DNA of 13,776 bases from Bacteroidales bacterium. Its GTDB lineage: Bacteria; Bacteroidota; Bacteroidia; Bacteroidales; DTU049. Shown piece after piece: positions 6,008 through 13,776 of this stretch. Position 1 is the stretch's first letter; each line of letters starts with the position of its first letter. The DNA lies in NCBI GenBank assembly GCA_018432645.1, contig JAHDSP010000423.1, forward strand, positions 1-13,776, written 5' to 3'. The notes beneath the pieces are model-generated. The model saw only the letters and a list, made by a program, of their open reading frames with translations. It did not search any database and was not told the origin of the DNA. Made by a program: the position numbers and the translations under genes.

Positions 6008-7453
6008 ATGATTGATTTTGAGACTATTACAGCGAAATTAGAAAGCTATGAAGTTATTAAATTAGTGCAACAATTTTGTAAAGAAAATAATAATATAGCT
6101 CTTGTAGTAGGTGGTGCTATTAGAGATTCTTTATTAGGATTAACAATTGAAGATATAGATATAGTGATACAAGGTGATTGGCAAAAATTAGCTGAATACA
6201 TCTGTGATAAACTACAAATTAATAATTTGGTGTTTTTTAAACGTTTCTTAGCTGCTCATTTTATTTATAAAGGCATAGAATGGGAAATAACTTCTGCTAG
6301 AAAAGAAAGTTATAAACTTCATAGTCGCAATCCTGAAGTAGAACCTACTAAATTAAATGAGGATTTTCTTCGTAGAGATTTTACTATAAATGCTATTGCT
6401 ATAGAAATATGGCCACAATATGGTAAAATATGGGATCCATATAAGGGTCTTGATGATTTAAAAAATCATATTATTCGTACTCCAAATGAACCTAATATTA
6501 CTTTTTGTGACGATCCATTACGTATGCTTAGAGCTATCAGATTCTCAAGTAAGTTAAATTTTAATATTGAGAAAAAAACATGGCAAGGTATTAAAGCTAA
6601 TAAAGAACGTATCTCTATTGTAGCACCCGAACGTATTTCGGAAGAAATAAATAAAATGTTACTTTTACCTCTTCCGTCTATTGCGTTTAATTTGTTAGAT
6701 GATACAGGGCTATTAGATTATATATTACCAGAATTAACTGCTTTGAAAACAATTGATACAGAGCAAGATTTCTCACATAAAGATAATTTCAGGCATTCAC
6801 TTCAAGTGTTAGATAATGTTAGCCAACAATTAGAAACTTTACCAAATCATCCTAATAACCTATGGTTACGCTGGACAGCACTATTACATGATATAGGCAA
6901 ATCCAAAACAAAACGATTTGATGACAAAACTGGCTTTAGTTTTCATAATCATGAGGTCGTAGGTGCTAAAATGGTACCAATTATCTTCAAGCGTTTGCAT
7001 TTGCCTTTAAATGAAAAAATGGATTATGTAGTCAAACTAGTTCTACTGCATTTGAGACCTATAGCTTTAGTTGATGATATCGTTACTGATAGTGCTATTA
7101 GACGATTAATCTTAGAGGCAGGAGATGATTTAGATGATTTAATGATCTTATGTGAATGTGATATTACCTCAAAAAATCCATATAAAGTCCAAAAATTTAA
7201 AAAAAATCTGAAAAATCTCAAACAAAAATTTGAAGAAATAGAAGAAAAAGATCGATTAAGGAATTTTCAACCACCTATTAATGGAGAAGTAATAATGCAA
7301 ACTTTTGATTTGAAACCATCTAAACTAGTGGGTGATATTAAAACTGCTATCAGGGAAGCTATAATAGAAGGTGAAATACCCAATGAATATGATGCAGCAT
7401 ATAACTTTATGCTAAAATATGGGAAAAATTTAGGATTAAAGCCTAAAGAATAA
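6008..7453 (+). CDS. cca: CCA tRNA nucleotidyltransferase with HD domain
   Basis: This 481-residue enzyme adds or repairs the CCA 3' end of tRNA in the cytoplasm. The class II nucleotidyltransferase head has VVGGAIRD (33-40), the metal-binding D49-x-D51 in EDIDIV, and EWEITSARKESY (91-102). RRDFTINAIA (122-131) and DPLRMLRAIRFS (169-180) cover nucleotide selection and the neck. A metal-dependent HD domain follows, with H294-D295 in LLHDIGK and further His residues at 313, 315 and 348. This fused layout is usual for the Bacteroidota enzyme, and the length is normal. The ATG at 6008 has no clear ribosome binding site. With only 41 bp to the helicase stop and no convincing promoter between, cotranscription is likely. 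No terminator hairpin is visible after the stop. Confidence 0.93.
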   Translation: MIDFETITAKLESYEVIKLVQQFCKENNNIALVVGGAIRDSLLGLTIEDIDIVIQGDWQKLAEYICDKLQINNLVFFKRFLAAHFIYKGIEWEITSARKESYKLHSRNPEVEPTKLNEDFLRRDFTINAIAIEIWPQYGKIWDPYKGLDDLKNHIIRTPNEPNITFCDDPLRMLRAIRFSSKLNFNIEKKTWQGIKANKERISIVAPERISEEINKMLLLPLPSIAFNLLDDTGLLDYILPELTALKTIDTEQDFSHKDNFRHSLQVLDNVSQQLETLPNHPNNLWLRWTALLHDIGKSKTKRFDDKTGFSFHNHEVVGAKMVPIIFKRLHLPLNEKMDYVVKLVLLHLRPIALVDDIVTDSAIRRLILEAGDDLDDLMILCECDITSKNPYKVQKFKKNLKNLKQKFEEIEEKDRLRNFQPPINGEVIMQTFDLKPSKLVGDIKTAIREAIIEGEIPNEYDAAYNFMLKYGKNLGLKPKE

Positions 7454-7498
7454 TATAAAAAATAATGAAAATGAAGGGGGCTGAAAGTTAAGATATTT

Positions 7499-7519
7499 AT
7501 GTTTGGAAACATATTGGAT
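7499..7519 (+). repeat. Long-range inverted repeat, left arm
   Basis: ATGTTTGGAAACATATTGG plus two bases matches the reverse complement of 8075-8095 at 20 of 21 positions. The arms are 597 bp apart end to end and bracket most of the repeat mosaic. This could be the boundary of a non-autonomous element. The short T-rich flanks do not allow a target duplication to be recognised. Confidence 0.65.
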
Positions 7520-7551
7520 AGATTTTTAAAAAATAAATTTTATTAACAATT

Positions 7552-7614
7552 GGACAGTTAAATATTAACCACAAAGTTCACAAAGAAGGCACAAAGAACA
7601 CAGAGAATGATAAA
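7552..7614 (+). repeat. CACAAAG-type repeat, direct copy
   Basis: It begins GGACAGTTAAATATTAACC and continues with CACAAAG units at 8-11 bp spacing. It matches 2094-2170 on the opposite strand at 51 of its first 54 positions and lacks a 12-bp block present there. The conserved non-repetitive leader shows that the two share ancestry and not merely a simple repeat. Confidence 0.8.
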
Positions 7615-7631
7615 ATTAAATTGTCTGAACC

Positions 7632-7668
7632 ATGATTTTTGGGATTAAAGGATTTTGGGATAGAATTT
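7632..7668 (+). repeat. Degenerate GGATT/GGGAT short repeat
   Basis: Units GATTTTTGG, GATTAAAG, GATTTTGGG and GATAGAATT follow each other at 8-9 bp spacing after CTGAACCAT. The run is too degenerate to define a consensus from one copy. Confidence 0.45.
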
Positions 7669-7680
7669 ATAATTTATGAT

Positions 7681-7711
7681 CATTTGTGTGCATCTGCTGA
7701 CAATAAATAAC
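7681..7711 (+). repeat. Direct repeat with TTTGTGTGCAT, copy 1
   Basis: CATTTGTGTGCAT and AATAAATAAC are shared with 7977-8008 at nearly the same spacing; the connecting part has substitutions and one indel. A third partial form (ATTTGTGGACTAATTTATAAC) lies at 7783-7803. Confidence 0.65.
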
Positions 7712-7830
7712 GATCCTCAATGCATATAATTTTATCCACAGATTTACACAAATTAACACTGATGATTTAGTTTTTTAAAGTTTATTTGTGGACTAATTTA
7801 TAACTAATATCATGCTAAACTTCTCATCCC

Positions 7831-7902
7831 ATCACTAATCACTAACCATTAACCATTAACCACTAATCACTAATCAACTCTATCACCTATCATTTATCAC
7901 AT
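7831..7902 (+). repeat. Imperfect heptamer tandem array
   Basis: Positions 7831-7879 divide exactly into seven 7-bp units: ATCACTA twice, ACCATTA twice, ACCACTA, ATCACTA, ATCAACT. After a 2-bp phase shift, three more units follow (ATCACCT, ATCATTT, ATCACAT). The variants alternate between two main forms, as if blocks had been duplicated. There are no spacers, so this is not a CRISPR array. Confidence 0.85.
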
Positions 7903-7966
7903 CTTCTCCCAGTCTACTCTTCACCTCGTCTCCCCCTCTCCCAGTCACTCCGTCTCCCATCACTCT
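7903..7966 (+). repeat. C/T-rich tract 1
   Basis: Nearly all bases are C or T, built from variants of TCTCCC, CAGTC and CGTCTCC. It shares TCTCCCAGTCT with the tract at 8111-8202. It follows the heptamer array directly and contrasts sharply with the AT-rich surroundings. Confidence 0.75.
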
Positions 7967-7976
7967 CATTTGTGCT

Positions 7977-8008
7977 CATTTGTGTGCATTTGGGGACTAA
8001 TAAATAAC
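7977..8008 (+). repeat. Direct repeat with TTTGTGTGCAT, copy 2
   Basis: Second copy of the 31-32 bp direct repeat at 7681-7711, preceded by one extra TCATTTGTGCT unit. Confidence 0.65.
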
Positions 8009-8017
8009 AATTGTACA

Positions 8018-8054
8018 GGTAAAATAATTTACCCACAATAAACGTTATTGAACC
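8018..8054 (-). repeat. 37-bp dispersed motif, orphan copy
   Basis: It matches 277-313 on the other strand at 35 of 37 positions, but no transposase gene is next to it. Its outer end, GGTAAA-ATAA-TTTACC (8018-8033), is a perfect 6-bp hairpin. The inner end is 20 bp from the right arm of the long-range inverted repeat. Confidence 0.75.
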
Positions 8055-8074
8055 TTAAAAAATCATAAAATAAA

Positions 8075-8095
8075 ATCCAATATTTTTCCAAACAT
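8075..8095 (-). repeat. Long-range inverted repeat, right arm
   Basis: Pairs with 7499-7519 at 20 of 21 positions. On the minus strand it reads GTTTGGAAAAATATTGGAT, which also resembles the sequence leading into the 2250-3257 transposase (GTTTGGAAATTTATTTGAT from 3320). Confidence 0.65.
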
Positions 8096-8110
8096 TTTTA
8101 AATTCATCAT

Positions 8111-8202
8111 CCTTATCTCCCAGTCTCCAGTTCTCCCCGTCACCCCCTCTCCCCCTCTCCCTTTCTCCCCTCTCCCCGTCTCTCACCCTCCTTCTCCTGT
8201 CC
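8111..8202 (+). repeat. C/T-rich tract 2, running into the AddB-like gene
   Basis: An almost pure C/T run made of variants of CTCCCC, CCGTC and CTCTCC. On the gene strand it is purine-rich (GGAGAAGGAGGG) and supplies the last codons and the TGA stop of the gene ending at 8183. Confidence 0.8.
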
Positions 8203-11002
8203 TTTTGCAAATCAATTGATAATCACAATATTTGCAATTTTTTTGATCGGTTGTCAAGTCGAAAGTATTATCATTTTTTAGTTCAATGATTTTCTCTTTT
8301 ATTTTATCGTTAAATACTTCCATTTCTTGTCTAAAGTCAATTGATTCTTTACTTTTCTTTAATTCATATTGATATGCCTGATTATAAATTTTTAAATAAA
8401 CGTTTTCACCATAAACACCCATATTATTGTCAAAGTTTTTACAATATAAATTGCAGTAAAAAGCTAGCTGAAAAGCATATTCCATTTTAGAATTTTGCAC
8501 AAAAAGATCATCAATTGCATTATACCTCGTATTTTTTTTATCACCAGTTTTGAAATCTATTATGTATATCCCTTTTTCATTTTTTATAATTAAGTCTATT
8601 GTCCCATCTAGTGTAATATCATCTATTTTATAATCCAAATATTTTTCTGTGCCTATAATAGTAGCAGGAAAATGAGAAGATTTGCTATTTATTTCTACAT
8701 TAAAAAATTTCTTTAGCATATTTTTTAGTTGTTCTTTGAGTAGAAGCTCCTTTATGCTGGAGTTATCTGGTATCAGCTCATCACATTTTTTATCTATTTT
8801 ACTTTGTATATTTTTCAATATATCTTTAGATATTTCTTTATTTATATATTCGCTAAACAATTCTTTCATAGCTTGATGTAGTAGATTGCCTAATTGTGTT
8901 TGTAGTGTTTCATCAGGAAATAGTTTAGTGTCAGTTAAAATTTCAATGTAACGAAAATAAAATTTTCGTGGACATTGAATGTAAGTACTTAGAGCATTGC
9001 GAGATAACTTATTGTTATTCACTTTGTTTGTGATATCATCTTTACTAATTTCATGAATATTTACTTGTGAAGATTTACCAATTTTCTCAGAAAAATTTGT
9101 GATGTTTACCCCTCTATATTTTAGCTGTAATAAATATGGACTATAGTCAGACTCTTCGCCGCCAACAAACTTGGATGAAAGCAAATGAATATCTTGACTA
9201 CGCTGCAATAATCTATAAATATGGAGAGCATCTAATCCCTCTCGCCAATCTGGAGTAGGCAATCCAAAATGTTTCCTGAAATGATAAGGAATAAACGTAG
9301 GTACATATTTATCTCCAGGAACAATTTTATTATTTAATGAGAGAATTAACACTTTGTCAAAATCTAATAATCTGCTCTCCATTAATCCCATTATCTGAAT
9401 ATTTTCCAGTGGTTCACCTTCTAATTCTATTTTTACCTCTCTAAGTATCTGAGTAATCAATGATATTAGGAATTTTATGTTTTTGATTTCGATTTTATGA
9501 TAGTCAAAGAGTGCATTGATATCATATAATTTAGTATAAATATTGCGTACAGCTTCTAATTCTAATAAAAGCATAGAATTGTTGTTGCTGTTGTTTTTTA
9601 GATCCTCCTCTATATCAGTGAGCAACTGCATTAGTGAGTTTAAAAATTGATATCGATTTTGTGCAGTGATTATCATTTGCAATTTACTTAATAATTCATT
9701 GGAATAATGTGCATTTTGATTTATTTCTATAAAATCGTCTAGCTCATTGGTGTTAGCAGTCTTATCAGTTTTATTAGTATTTAGATAATCATTTATTTGC
9801 TGAGCACCTAAATTTTTATAAATAAAAGGATGATATAGTAGCTCTATCCAAGTTTGTTTTGTTATGAAAAATCTGTCCTTTTCTTTTCTAATATTATTAT
9901 ATACTTCGAAAATTTGCATGAGTAGAGTATAAGCATGAGTATTTTTCACAGAATAATTCATTGTTATATTTACAGATTTAATATCGTCTGGCAGAGATGA
10001 AATTACTATAGGTAGCAAACTAGCATCGGGCAAAATTATAGCTTGATATTGCTCGGTAGAATGAGTTAATTGCGAAGCTGCAAATTTAGCCTCTTCCACT
10101 TCATTAGTAAAAGAATAAATTTCTATTTTGTCTTTTAATTTTTTAAAATTCTCACCTAGATTATCAGTCTCTACTACAAAATCCTCTGGCATAGGAAATT
10201 TATCTATCAGCATGCTCAATTGTCTACCAGCACTATATCGATTATCTTTCAAATATTCATCATCATATTCCCAGATGAAATGTATATCTTTTTCATGTTT
10301 TATATCTTTTTTTAATTTTTCAAACAATTTATATTCTGCTTTAGTTACAAAATTAAAGCCTACAATATAAAAAATCCTATTATTTATTTTTGTTATTTTA
10401 TCCAAATCATCTTCTACAAAATGTCTAATTTGTAATCCTTCATAAGCCAATTTTTCATTTAAAAGATTTTTTCTATAGTGATCATATAAATCGTAGAGCT
10501 TTTCCCAAATATTTAGATATGAATTGGCAAGTTTAGGATTATTGATATGTTTGATAAGTTTGTCAAGATTGTTTTTTAAGTGATTATCTATATCTAGCTC
10601 AAATATGCTTTCTAACTCTTTTTCGTTTGTTATATTTATAAAAAGTTTTTTAGCTTCTGCGCATTCATTATCTATATCGTTGAAATCTTTTAGCAATATA
10701 TCTCCTAAAAAATAAAATTCATCAAAAGATAATTTAATATTTTGATAAATTTCATTAAAAGAATTATACAACTTAAATATAGAAACTACATCTTCGACCT
10801 TAGTGAGTGGAGAGTTATCATCTATCCAATCGCGTATAGATATGATCTCAGGCAAATAAGTTGCTTTCTCAGATACATTTACAAACTCTTTTGTAAGGAA
10901 AATACTAGATCGTCTATTAGGCATCAAAATAGTGATATCCTTCAGATTATCAGTATGTTTTTGATAAATGTAATTTGCTACTATGTGTAAAAATGATTCC
11001 AT
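8183..11002 (-). CDS. addB: AddB-like nuclease subunit
   Basis: This 939-residue protein should be the second subunit of an AddAB-type complex that resects double-strand breaks. The helicase-like N-terminal part begins with ITILMPNRRSSIFL; there is no Walker A motif, as I recall for Bacteroidota AddB. The C-terminal PD-(D/E)XK nuclease has D803 in TIDLI, D816 and K818 in IIDFKTG, and Q845 in QLAFY. C677 in CPRKFYF together with C923, C926 and C932 (C-x2-C-x5-C) forms the four-cysteine iron-sulfur clasp known from AddB. The ATG at 11000-11002 is 22 bp after the AddA-like stop, so the two are cotranscribed. The last residues after C932 (KRTGEGG) come from a C/T-rich repeat and are probably not conserved. 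Confidence 0.9.
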   Translation of the reverse strand: MESFLHIVANYIYQKHTDNLKDITILMPNRRSSIFLTKEFVNVSEKATYLPEIISIRDWIDDNSPLTKVEDVVSIFKLYNSFNEIYQNIKLSFDEFYFLGDILLKDFNDIDNECAEAKKLFINITNEKELESIFELDIDNHLKNNLDKLIKHINNPKLANSYLNIWEKLYDLYDHYRKNLLNEKLAYEGLQIRHFVEDDLDKITKINNRIFYIVGFNFVTKAEYKLFEKLKKDIKHEKDIHFIWEYDDEYLKDNRYSAGRQLSMLIDKFPMPEDFVVETDNLGENFKKLKDKIEIYSFTNEVEEAKFAASQLTHSTEQYQAIILPDASLLPIVISSLPDDIKSVNITMNYSVKNTHAYTLLMQIFEVYNNIRKEKDRFFITKQTWIELLYHPFIYKNLGAQQINDYLNTNKTDKTANTNELDDFIEINQNAHYSNELLSKLQMIITAQNRYQFLNSLMQLLTDIEEDLKNNSNNNSMLLLELEAVRNIYTKLYDINALFDYHKIEIKNIKFLISLITQILREVKIELEGEPLENIQIMGLMESRLLDFDKVLILSLNNKIVPGDKYVPTFIPYHFRKHFGLPTPDWREGLDALHIYRLLQRSQDIHLLSSKFVGGEESDYSPYLLQLKYRGVNITNFSEKIGKSSQVNIHEISKDDITNKVNNNKLSRNALSTYIQCPRKFYFRYIEILTDTKLFPDETLQTQLGNLLHQAMKELFSEYINKEISKDILKNIQSKIDKKCDELIPDNSSIKELLLKEQLKNMLKKFFNVEINSKSSHFPATIIGTEKYLDYKIDDITLDGTIDLIIKNEKGIYIIDFKTGDKKNTRYNAIDDLFVQNSKMEYAFQLAFYCNLYCKNFDNNMGVYGENVYLKIYNQAYQYELKKSKESIDFRQEMEVFNDKIKEKIIELKNDNTFDLTTDQKNCKYCDYQLICKRTGEGG

Positions 11003-11024
11003 ATTTTTTGTAATTAAAAATGTG

Positions 11025-13776
11025 TTATTTCGCTACGTTAATTAATTCATTTCTATCAATATTAAGTAAATATCCTTCGATTTTTTTGTTACTAGTTTGT
11101 TGCAGTATTTCAATGTATTTCTTAATTTGATTTTTATAATCTATTAAATCTTTATCGCCAGTTTTGAAATCTACTAAAACAATTTTATCTTGATGGATAA
11201 AGACCTTGTCTGGTCTGAGCATTTTGCCATCATGTGCTAAATCTCGCTCACTAACAATCTCTTCTGCTTTAGTAAACCAATCAACAACTGATGGATTTTC
11301 ATTAAAAATATTTCTAATTTTTGTTTTTATTTTTTCACTGTCATCTATAGTTTTATGATGTTTTTTTAAAATTTTATCAGTTTTTTCTTCCCATTTATTA
11401 ATGTCGTTTATTGCTTTGAAAATATCATGTATCAAGACACCATAGGCTATATGTTCTCGGGTAGATAATCCATAATTTTGTTTAATTTTTATTTCAATTT
11501 TTACATTTTCTTTTGCTTTCCAGTCGAATTGTGAAATATTGTTACTATCATTATTATCGTCATTGTTTACTAATTCTCCTATTTCGTAAATATCATAATT
11601 TTTTATAGAAGTAGTTGATTTATAGTTACTTAAAAGGCCTAATGTTTCGATATCAAAATCATTATTTATACATTTCAAAACTTCTTTGCCAATACATTTG
11701 TTTTCGATATTAGCTATTAGCACTTTTTTAGCACGTGTGAAAGCCACATAGAGTAGGTTGAGATCATCCACATTTTTTTTTGTTTTTTCTAAAAGATATT
11801 CATCTGCGAAATGTGAATTAGCAAGTTCATTATTAGCTTTTAAAAGGAAAGCTGGCACCTTAGAATTGTTTAATAAATTTGGCTTTTGAAACCACATATA
11901 ATCGGATAAATCTCTTGTCCAATTCACATAGGGCACTATTACAGCGTCGTATTCTAATCCTTTAGATCTGTGAATAGAAATTATGTGCACACCATTTTCG
12001 TTTTCACTTATCATTACTGATTCTTTAATTCCTTTATTTAGAAACCAATGAATAAACATTACTTCATTATTAGATTTCTCTTGTTGGTAGTTTTTTATTA
12101 ATTGTAAAAAATGAATACAAAAAGTTTGTTCTCTCTCGCTCAGCTGTGAATAAATGATATTTACTAGATACTCTGCTTTGAAATATAAATTTTGGGCTAA
12201 AAAATTCATATCTTTACATAAATTGTTTATAATATCATCGTAGGAGCTTAGATTTTCATTTTTAATATTTTCATAGAAAGCTTTTGACATGTAATGAGCA
12301 TAGTTAGAGTCATTATGTAGCCAATAGATAGTGAAAACTATCCATAGAACAGCATCTGAATTAGCATAAGTGATACTTTCCTGAGAGATTATTTTGAAAT
12401 CATCGCTTCTAGTGGGAGGATTTTCGAGTAAATATTTAAAAATCATAGCAGCTTCTTTATTACTTCTTACTAGAATGCCAATGTTTTTATAGTTTTTCTC
12501 CCATAGTTGTTCTATATCTTTTCTCACTAAATCCAAAATATTTGTATCTTCCTCATCATCTGTATCATTATCTTTATCATTTTTCACATAAAGTTTCACA
12601 TTGCCTTTGAAGTTCCCAAATTTGTCTTTTTTATCAACAGGGATTTCTTGTTTCACGTTTCTATCTTTTTGTGGATCTATATAAATCTCTTTGATATAAT
12701 CCAATTTAACATTATCTTCATCATTAAAAAGATTGTTCAGATGCAAGAGCTCATAAAAAAGAGAATTATTAAATGCGATAATATTAGGATATGATCTCCA
12801 ATTGTCTTTGAGAGTTTTTCGAGAAATACGATTAGAAAAATCTATATCTACAGTATCTTTCATTATCCCCCAATCACCATTACGCCAGCGATATATAGCC
12901 TGCTTGATATCACCCACTAAAAGGACATTTTCCTCATCTGTAGCACTTATACTTTCATCTATCAAAGGTTTAATAATTTCATATTGTACACGTGATGTAT
13001 CCTGGAATTCATCAATTAAAAAATATTCATAATATACACCAATTTTCTCATAGATAAACATATAATTTTCTTGGATAAATGATTTTAGCATTTTACCAAT
13101 ATCTGATAAAAGTAGAATATTGTTTGTTTTCTTGTAAATATTCAATTTTTGCAAAATATGACTTAGAAGTGCTACATTGTGTATTTGCTTAGAAATTATA
13201 CGTGCAGTTGTATAATTTCTATATTCATCACTGTTCATTAAATCATTAAATTCTATCATTAATTCTTTAATTTTATCTTGAGTCATTTGATCAATATTAG
13301 ACTTGTTACTATCCAATTTTTGCTTACCTTCTATTATATTTAGAAATCTATTACCTGGGAATATATCTTTAAAAGAATCTTTAATTTTTATCGCATTTTC
13401 TAATTTTGAGCCAATATAATTTACACTTCCTGCGCCGTTATATGCAAAATTTGCCTCTTTATAGCCTGTTTCACTTAGAATCTGATTGAATTCATCATTT
13501 ATTTTTTTAGCTTTACTCAAAAAATCATCCATTTGCCTATCTAGATCAGAATTTAATTTTATAAAATCTTCATCGGAGATTTTATTAAAATTTTCTTCAT
13601 AATCATTAAAAAATTCCTTATTTATCTCTCTTGTAAGCTCATTGAGTAGCTTATTATAATTAAAAGATTTATTATCACGTAGTTTGTCCTCAATAAATTT
13701 CACTAGCCAGTTAAAAGCTCGATCTTTTTTTTGTAAACTCATAATGAAATCGTCAACTGCATCTTCATAAATCTCA
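11025..13776 (-). CDS. addA: AddA-like helicase-nuclease, 5' end outside window
   Basis: The frame is open through the window edge: eleven codons (EIYEDAVDDFI) precede the internal Met at 13742, and Walker A lies outside. Numbered from that Met, UvrD-type motifs follow in order. These are motif II DEFQDT (244-249), motif III VGDIKQAIYRWR, motif IV NWRSYPN, motif V HRSKGLEYD (591-599) and motif VI YVAFTRAKK with R670. A C-terminal PD-(D/E)XK nuclease has D845 in RPDKVF, and D858 and K860 in VDFKTG. This is the AddA arrangement: an ATP-driven helicase plus one nuclease. Two acidic, Asn/Asp-rich stretches (DKDNDTDDEED and NDDNNDSNN) look like flexible insertions. It should pair with the AddB-like product downstream to make RecA-loading 3' tails. 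A general UvrD-like helicase is the alternative, but the nuclease domain and neighbour argue against it. Confidence 0.92.
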   Translation of the reverse strand, partial: EIYEDAVDDFIMSLQKKDRAFNWLVKFIEDKLRDNKSFNYNKLLNELTREINKEFFNDYEENFNKISDEDFIKLNSDLDRQMDDFLSKAKKINDEFNQILSETGYKEANFAYNGAGSVNYIGSKLENAIKIKDSFKDIFPGNRFLNIIEGKQKLDSNKSNIDQMTQDKIKELMIEFNDLMNSDEYRNYTTARIISKQIHNVALLSHILQKLNIYKKTNNILLLSDIGKMLKSFIQENYMFIYEKIGVYYEYFLIDEFQDTSRVQYEIIKPLIDESISATDEENVLLVGDIKQAIYRWRNGDWGIMKDTVDIDFSNRISRKTLKDNWRSYPNIIAFNNSLFYELLHLNNLFNDEDNVKLDYIKEIYIDPQKDRNVKQEIPVDKKDKFGNFKGNVKLYVKNDKDNDTDDEEDTNILDLVRKDIEQLWEKNYKNIGILVRSNKEAAMIFKYLLENPPTRSDDFKIISQESITYANSDAVLWIVFTIYWLHNDSNYAHYMSKAFYENIKNENLSSYDDIINNLCKDMNFLAQNLYFKAEYLVNIIYSQLSEREQTFCIHFLQLIKNYQQEKSNNEVMFIHWFLNKGIKESVMISENENGVHIISIHRSKGLEYDAVIVPYVNWTRDLSDYMWFQKPNLLNNSKVPAFLLKANNELANSHFADEYLLEKTKKNVDDLNLLYVAFTRAKKVLIANIENKCIGKEVLKCINNDFDIETLGLLSNYKSTTSIKNYDIYEIGELVNNDDNNDSNNISQFDWKAKENVKIEIKIKQNYGLSTREHIAYGVLIHDIFKAINDINKWEEKTDKILKKHHKTIDDSEKIKTKIRNIFNENPSVVDWFTKAEEIVSERDLAHDGKMLRPDKVFIHQDKIVLVDFKTGDKDLIDYKNQIKKYIEILQQTSNKKIEGYLLNIDRNELINVAK

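Larger units (their letters stand above)
7454..8182. other. Repeat-rich convergent intergenic region, no gene seen
   Basis: These 729 bp lie between the 3' ends of the CCA gene and the AddB-like gene. I find no plausible coding frame, tRNA or terminator. The content is a run of unrelated short repeat families listed separately: CACAAAG units, GGATT units, a CACAGATTTACAC segment near 7736-7765, a TTTGTGTGCAT direct repeat, heptamers, C/T-rich tracts, the 37-bp motif and a long-range inverted pair. Similar degenerate repeats occur between genes in other bacterial genomes, from memory; their function is not known to me. Confidence 0.8.

Noticed and set aside
7267..7512. 81-residue minus-strand frame at the end of the CCA gene
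   Set aside because: It lies almost entirely antisense to the conserved CCA coding sequence and has no promoter or recognisable motif.
7831..8202. CRISPR array
   Set aside because: The units are 7 bp or irregular C/T runs, with no spacers and no constant repeat of 24-40 bp. No cas gene is present.
13742..13742. ATG at 13742 as the start of the AddA-like gene
   Set aside because: The frame stays open to the window edge, the eleven upstream residues fit the protein, and Walker A is missing. The true start lies outside the window.
8183..13776. Reading the helicase-nuclease pair as a new anti-phage system
   Set aside because: Motifs, gene order and both nuclease domains fit the known AddAB break-repair complex, so no new system is needed to explain the pair.

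Overview
The window looks like chromosomal DNA from an AT-rich member of the Bacteroidota. Four genes are preceded by boxes of the form TAnnTTTG, the -7 element described for that phylum, at 442-449, 3275-3282 (minus strand), 3389-3396 and 4175-4182. Only the helicase shows a Shine-Dalgarno-like sequence. The AddA/AddB-like pair and the HD-domain CCA-adding enzyme also fit. The phylum is an inference from these features; no rRNA gene or marker tree is available here.

Left third (1-3320), mobile DNA. The 3' tail of one IS1595-like transposase (2-217, plus strand) faces a complete but diverged IS1595-like transposase (2250-3257, minus strand). The complete gene has Glu where both catalytic Asp residues are expected. 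Between them lies a repeat-rich non-coding stretch that has been split by a complete IS1634-family element (381-2019). That element has imperfect terminal inverted repeats, one 508-residue DDE transposase and an exact 54-bp duplication of target DNA on each side. Its left end can form a hairpin that only transcripts starting outside the element would contain.

Middle (3419-7453), three plus-strand genes. They encode a Crp/Fnr-type regulator with an FNR-like four-cysteine set, a RecD/Dda-like superfamily 1 helicase, and a CCA tRNA nucleotidyltransferase with an HD domain. The helicase and CCA genes are 41 bp apart and probably share a transcript.

Convergent gap (7454-8182). These 729 bp hold no gene. 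They are a mosaic of short degenerate repeats: a CACAAAG family, a GGATT family, a heptamer array, a 31-32 bp direct repeat and two C/T-only-like tracts. Most of it is bracketed by a 21-bp inverted repeat pair whose sequence resembles the upstream end of the 2250-3257 transposase. A further 37-bp motif in this gap also occurs downstream of both transposase genes.

Right third (8183-13776), minus strand. An AddA-like helicase-nuclease, cut at its 5' end by the window edge, is followed 22 bp later by an AddB-like nuclease. Together they should form the double-strand break processing machine that feeds RecA.

I did not find a convincing new gene system. The most informative signals are the 54-bp target duplication, the read-through hairpin of the IS1634-family element, and the set of shared short sequences that may mark the ends and internally deleted remnants of the IS1595-like element.
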